DNA from: Cytophagales bacterium
Lineage (GTDB): Bacteria; Bacteroidota; Bacteroidia; Cytophagales; Cyclobacteriaceae
DNA: 7,843 nucleotides
Direction: 5' to 3'
Assembly: GCA_003541895.1 (NCBI GenBank)
Contig: DPLR01000041.1
Location: 1 to 7,843 of the forward strand
The translations under genes were made by a program, and so were the position numbers. This document shows, piece after piece, positions 6,674 through 7,843 of this stretch (the first letter of the stretch is position 1; every line of letters begins with the position of its first letter). The notes beneath the pieces were generated by a model that worked only from the letters and a program-made list of their open reading frames with translations, ran no database searches and was not told the origin of the DNA.

Positions 6674-7843
6674 TCAATAATACGCTGCGTACACCGCAAT
6701 CAACAAGCCTACGATCAGCAAAGTGCCAACCATAAATCCAGTTGAAGGTTTGAACATGCTCGCATCAATTTCGAGGCCTTTGGGTTTTACGCCTTTTGCA
6801 TTTTCGTAGAGACTGATGGTAATCATACCAATCACGCAAAGCACGAATACTATCGCCATGCGATCGAGGAACGGAATTTCATAAACGCCACCTATGGGGA
6901 AAGCAAATCCCATCGAGTATAAAAATTCAAGATTCACATAGTCGGGCAAAAATTTCAAGATCACCGAGAAAATAAATCCACCGATCATTGCGAAGAGCGC
7001 TGCATTTGAAGTGGTCTTTTTCCAAAAGAAGCCAAGCAAGAACATGGCAAAAATTCCGGGCGATACAAAGCCAGTATATTCTTGTATGTATTGAAATCCT
7101 TGTTTGCCTTCGCCCATCAATGCATTGCCCAATGAAAGCGTAAGTAAAATTCCGATGATGGTAGAAACAATAATCGCCCACTTACCAATGCTCACCACCT
7201 TCGCTTCTGATGCAGAAGGTTGAAAAGCTTTTTTGTAAATATCCAACGTAAAGATCGTGCTAATGCTGTTCACTTTTGCAGCGAGTGAAGCAATCACGGT
7301 AGCGGCAAAAGCAGCTACGGTAATTCCTTTAATACCCTGTGGCAACAAAAGCAACAGCGTGGGATACGTTTTGTTGCTATCAGCTGTAATCGCTCCATCC
7401 TTAGTGATATTAATTAACGAAGTGTCGATCAGGTTATGTTGATACAAATAAAAGATGGCGATGCCTGGGATAACGATGATCAACGGAGTAACCATTTTTA
7501 AAAATGCAGCAAACAAAATTCCCTTGCGGGCCACGGGCAAACTCGCACCTAAGGCGCGTTGTGTGATGTACTGATTACAACCCCAATAATTCAAGTTGGC
7601 AATCCACATACCGCCAAGCAATACGCTCAATCCCGGAAGGTCAATGTAGTTTGGATTACTCTGGTCAAAAATCAATTTGAAATGCTGCGGCATCTCGCCT
7701 TGCAAAATGGAAAGACCTTTGAACATACCTTCGTTCACCGAAACCATATTCAGTGTTACATACAAACCAAGTATTCCGCTGAACACCAAAAAGAAAACGT
7801 GAATGGCCGAGGTGTAGCCAACCACTTCCATTCCACCGAGGGC
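6674..7843 (-). CDS. Sodium/sugar symporter, SSS/SGLT family, C-terminal part (5' end outside window)
   Basis: The frame stays open through the right edge (ALGG precedes the Met codon at 7829-7831), so that Met is internal. The visible 389 residues are the C-terminal part of a sodium:solute symporter with a LeuT-type fold in the inner membrane. Numbering from that Met, NLNYWGCNQYI (79-89) and FAAFLK (107-112) match the SGLT region whose Asn, Tyr and Lys contact sugar in Vibrio vSGLT. FQYIQEYTGFVSPGI (246-260) matches the segment with the sugar-contacting Gln. The SSS signature region ASLAAKVNSISTIFTLDIYK (181-200) forms the helix with sodium-site serines. At least eight hydrophobic segments are evident, ending with one at about 365-385. 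The sugar assignment (glucose or galactose type) comes from these residues and is reasonably strong for the class, not for the exact substrate. The gene converges on the HEPN gene with 114 bases between stop codons. Confidence 0.9.
   Translation of the reverse strand, partial: ALGGMEVVGYTSAIHVFFLVFSGILGLYVTLNMVSVNEGMFKGLSILQGEMPQHFKLIFDQSNPNYIDLPGLSVLLGGMWIANLNYWGCNQYITQRALGASLPVARKGILFAAFLKMVTPLIIVIPGIAIFYLYQHNLIDTSLINITKDGAITADSNKTYPTLLLLLPQGIKGITVAAFAATVIASLAAKVNSISTIFTLDIYKKAFQPSASEAKVVSIGKWAIIVSTIIGILLTLSLGNALMGEGKQGFQYIQEYTGFVSPGIFAMFLLGFFWKKTTSNAALFAMIGGFIFSVILKFLPDYVNLEFLYSMGFAFPIGGVYEIPFLDRMAIVFVLCVIGMITISLYENAKGVKPKGLEIDASMFKPSTGFMVGTLLIVGLLIAVYAAYY

Noticed and set aside
7829..7831. 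Met codon at 7831 (minus) as the start of the symporter
   Set aside because: The preceding residues ALGG and the position within the family show that it lies in the middle of the protein, with several N-terminal membrane helices outside the window.

Overview
This window looks like a stretch of chromosome from a member of the Bacteroidota, probably of the Cytophagales type. The evidence is a set of Bacteroidota-style housekeeping proteins, start codons with little Shine-Dalgarno sequence and A-rich leaders, one clear TAnnTTTG-type -7 promoter element before aroE, and a secreted YCF48-like beta-propeller. The organism call is inference; no rRNA or marker set is present.

Layout. Positions 1-309 hold the 3' end of a TPR protein. 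It overlaps by one base a phosphosulfolactate synthase (ComA/HSA32 family) gene at 309-1112. After a 166-base gap carrying the promoter-like element come aroE (shikimate dehydrogenase, 1279-2022) and uvrB (excinuclease subunit B, 2112-4133). The 89-base gap between aroE and uvrB is filled by two groups of GTTAATN-like heptamers in opposite orientation. A secreted Asp-box/YCF48-like propeller (4194-5216) and a small exported protein that resembles an outer-membrane barrel (5348-5776) follow on the same strand. Next is a markedly AT-rich gene (5825-6559). It encodes a HEPN domain with an intact RNTVAH motif followed by a beta-rich, Ig-like C-terminal region. From the right edge, on the minus strand, comes the C-terminal part of an SGLT-type sodium/sugar symporter (6674-7843), convergent with the HEPN gene.

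How the genes relate. TPR-comA is the only arrangement that clearly looks co-translated. aroE and uvrB are unrelated housekeeping genes that may share a transcript. The HEPN gene has the composition of acquired DNA and sits between ordinary genes, so it is the best candidate for an accessory (RNA-targeting toxin or defence) function. No partner gene is visible beside it. I see no tRNA, rRNA, CRISPR array, transposase or complete insertion sequence, and no gene-free gap longer than 300 bases.
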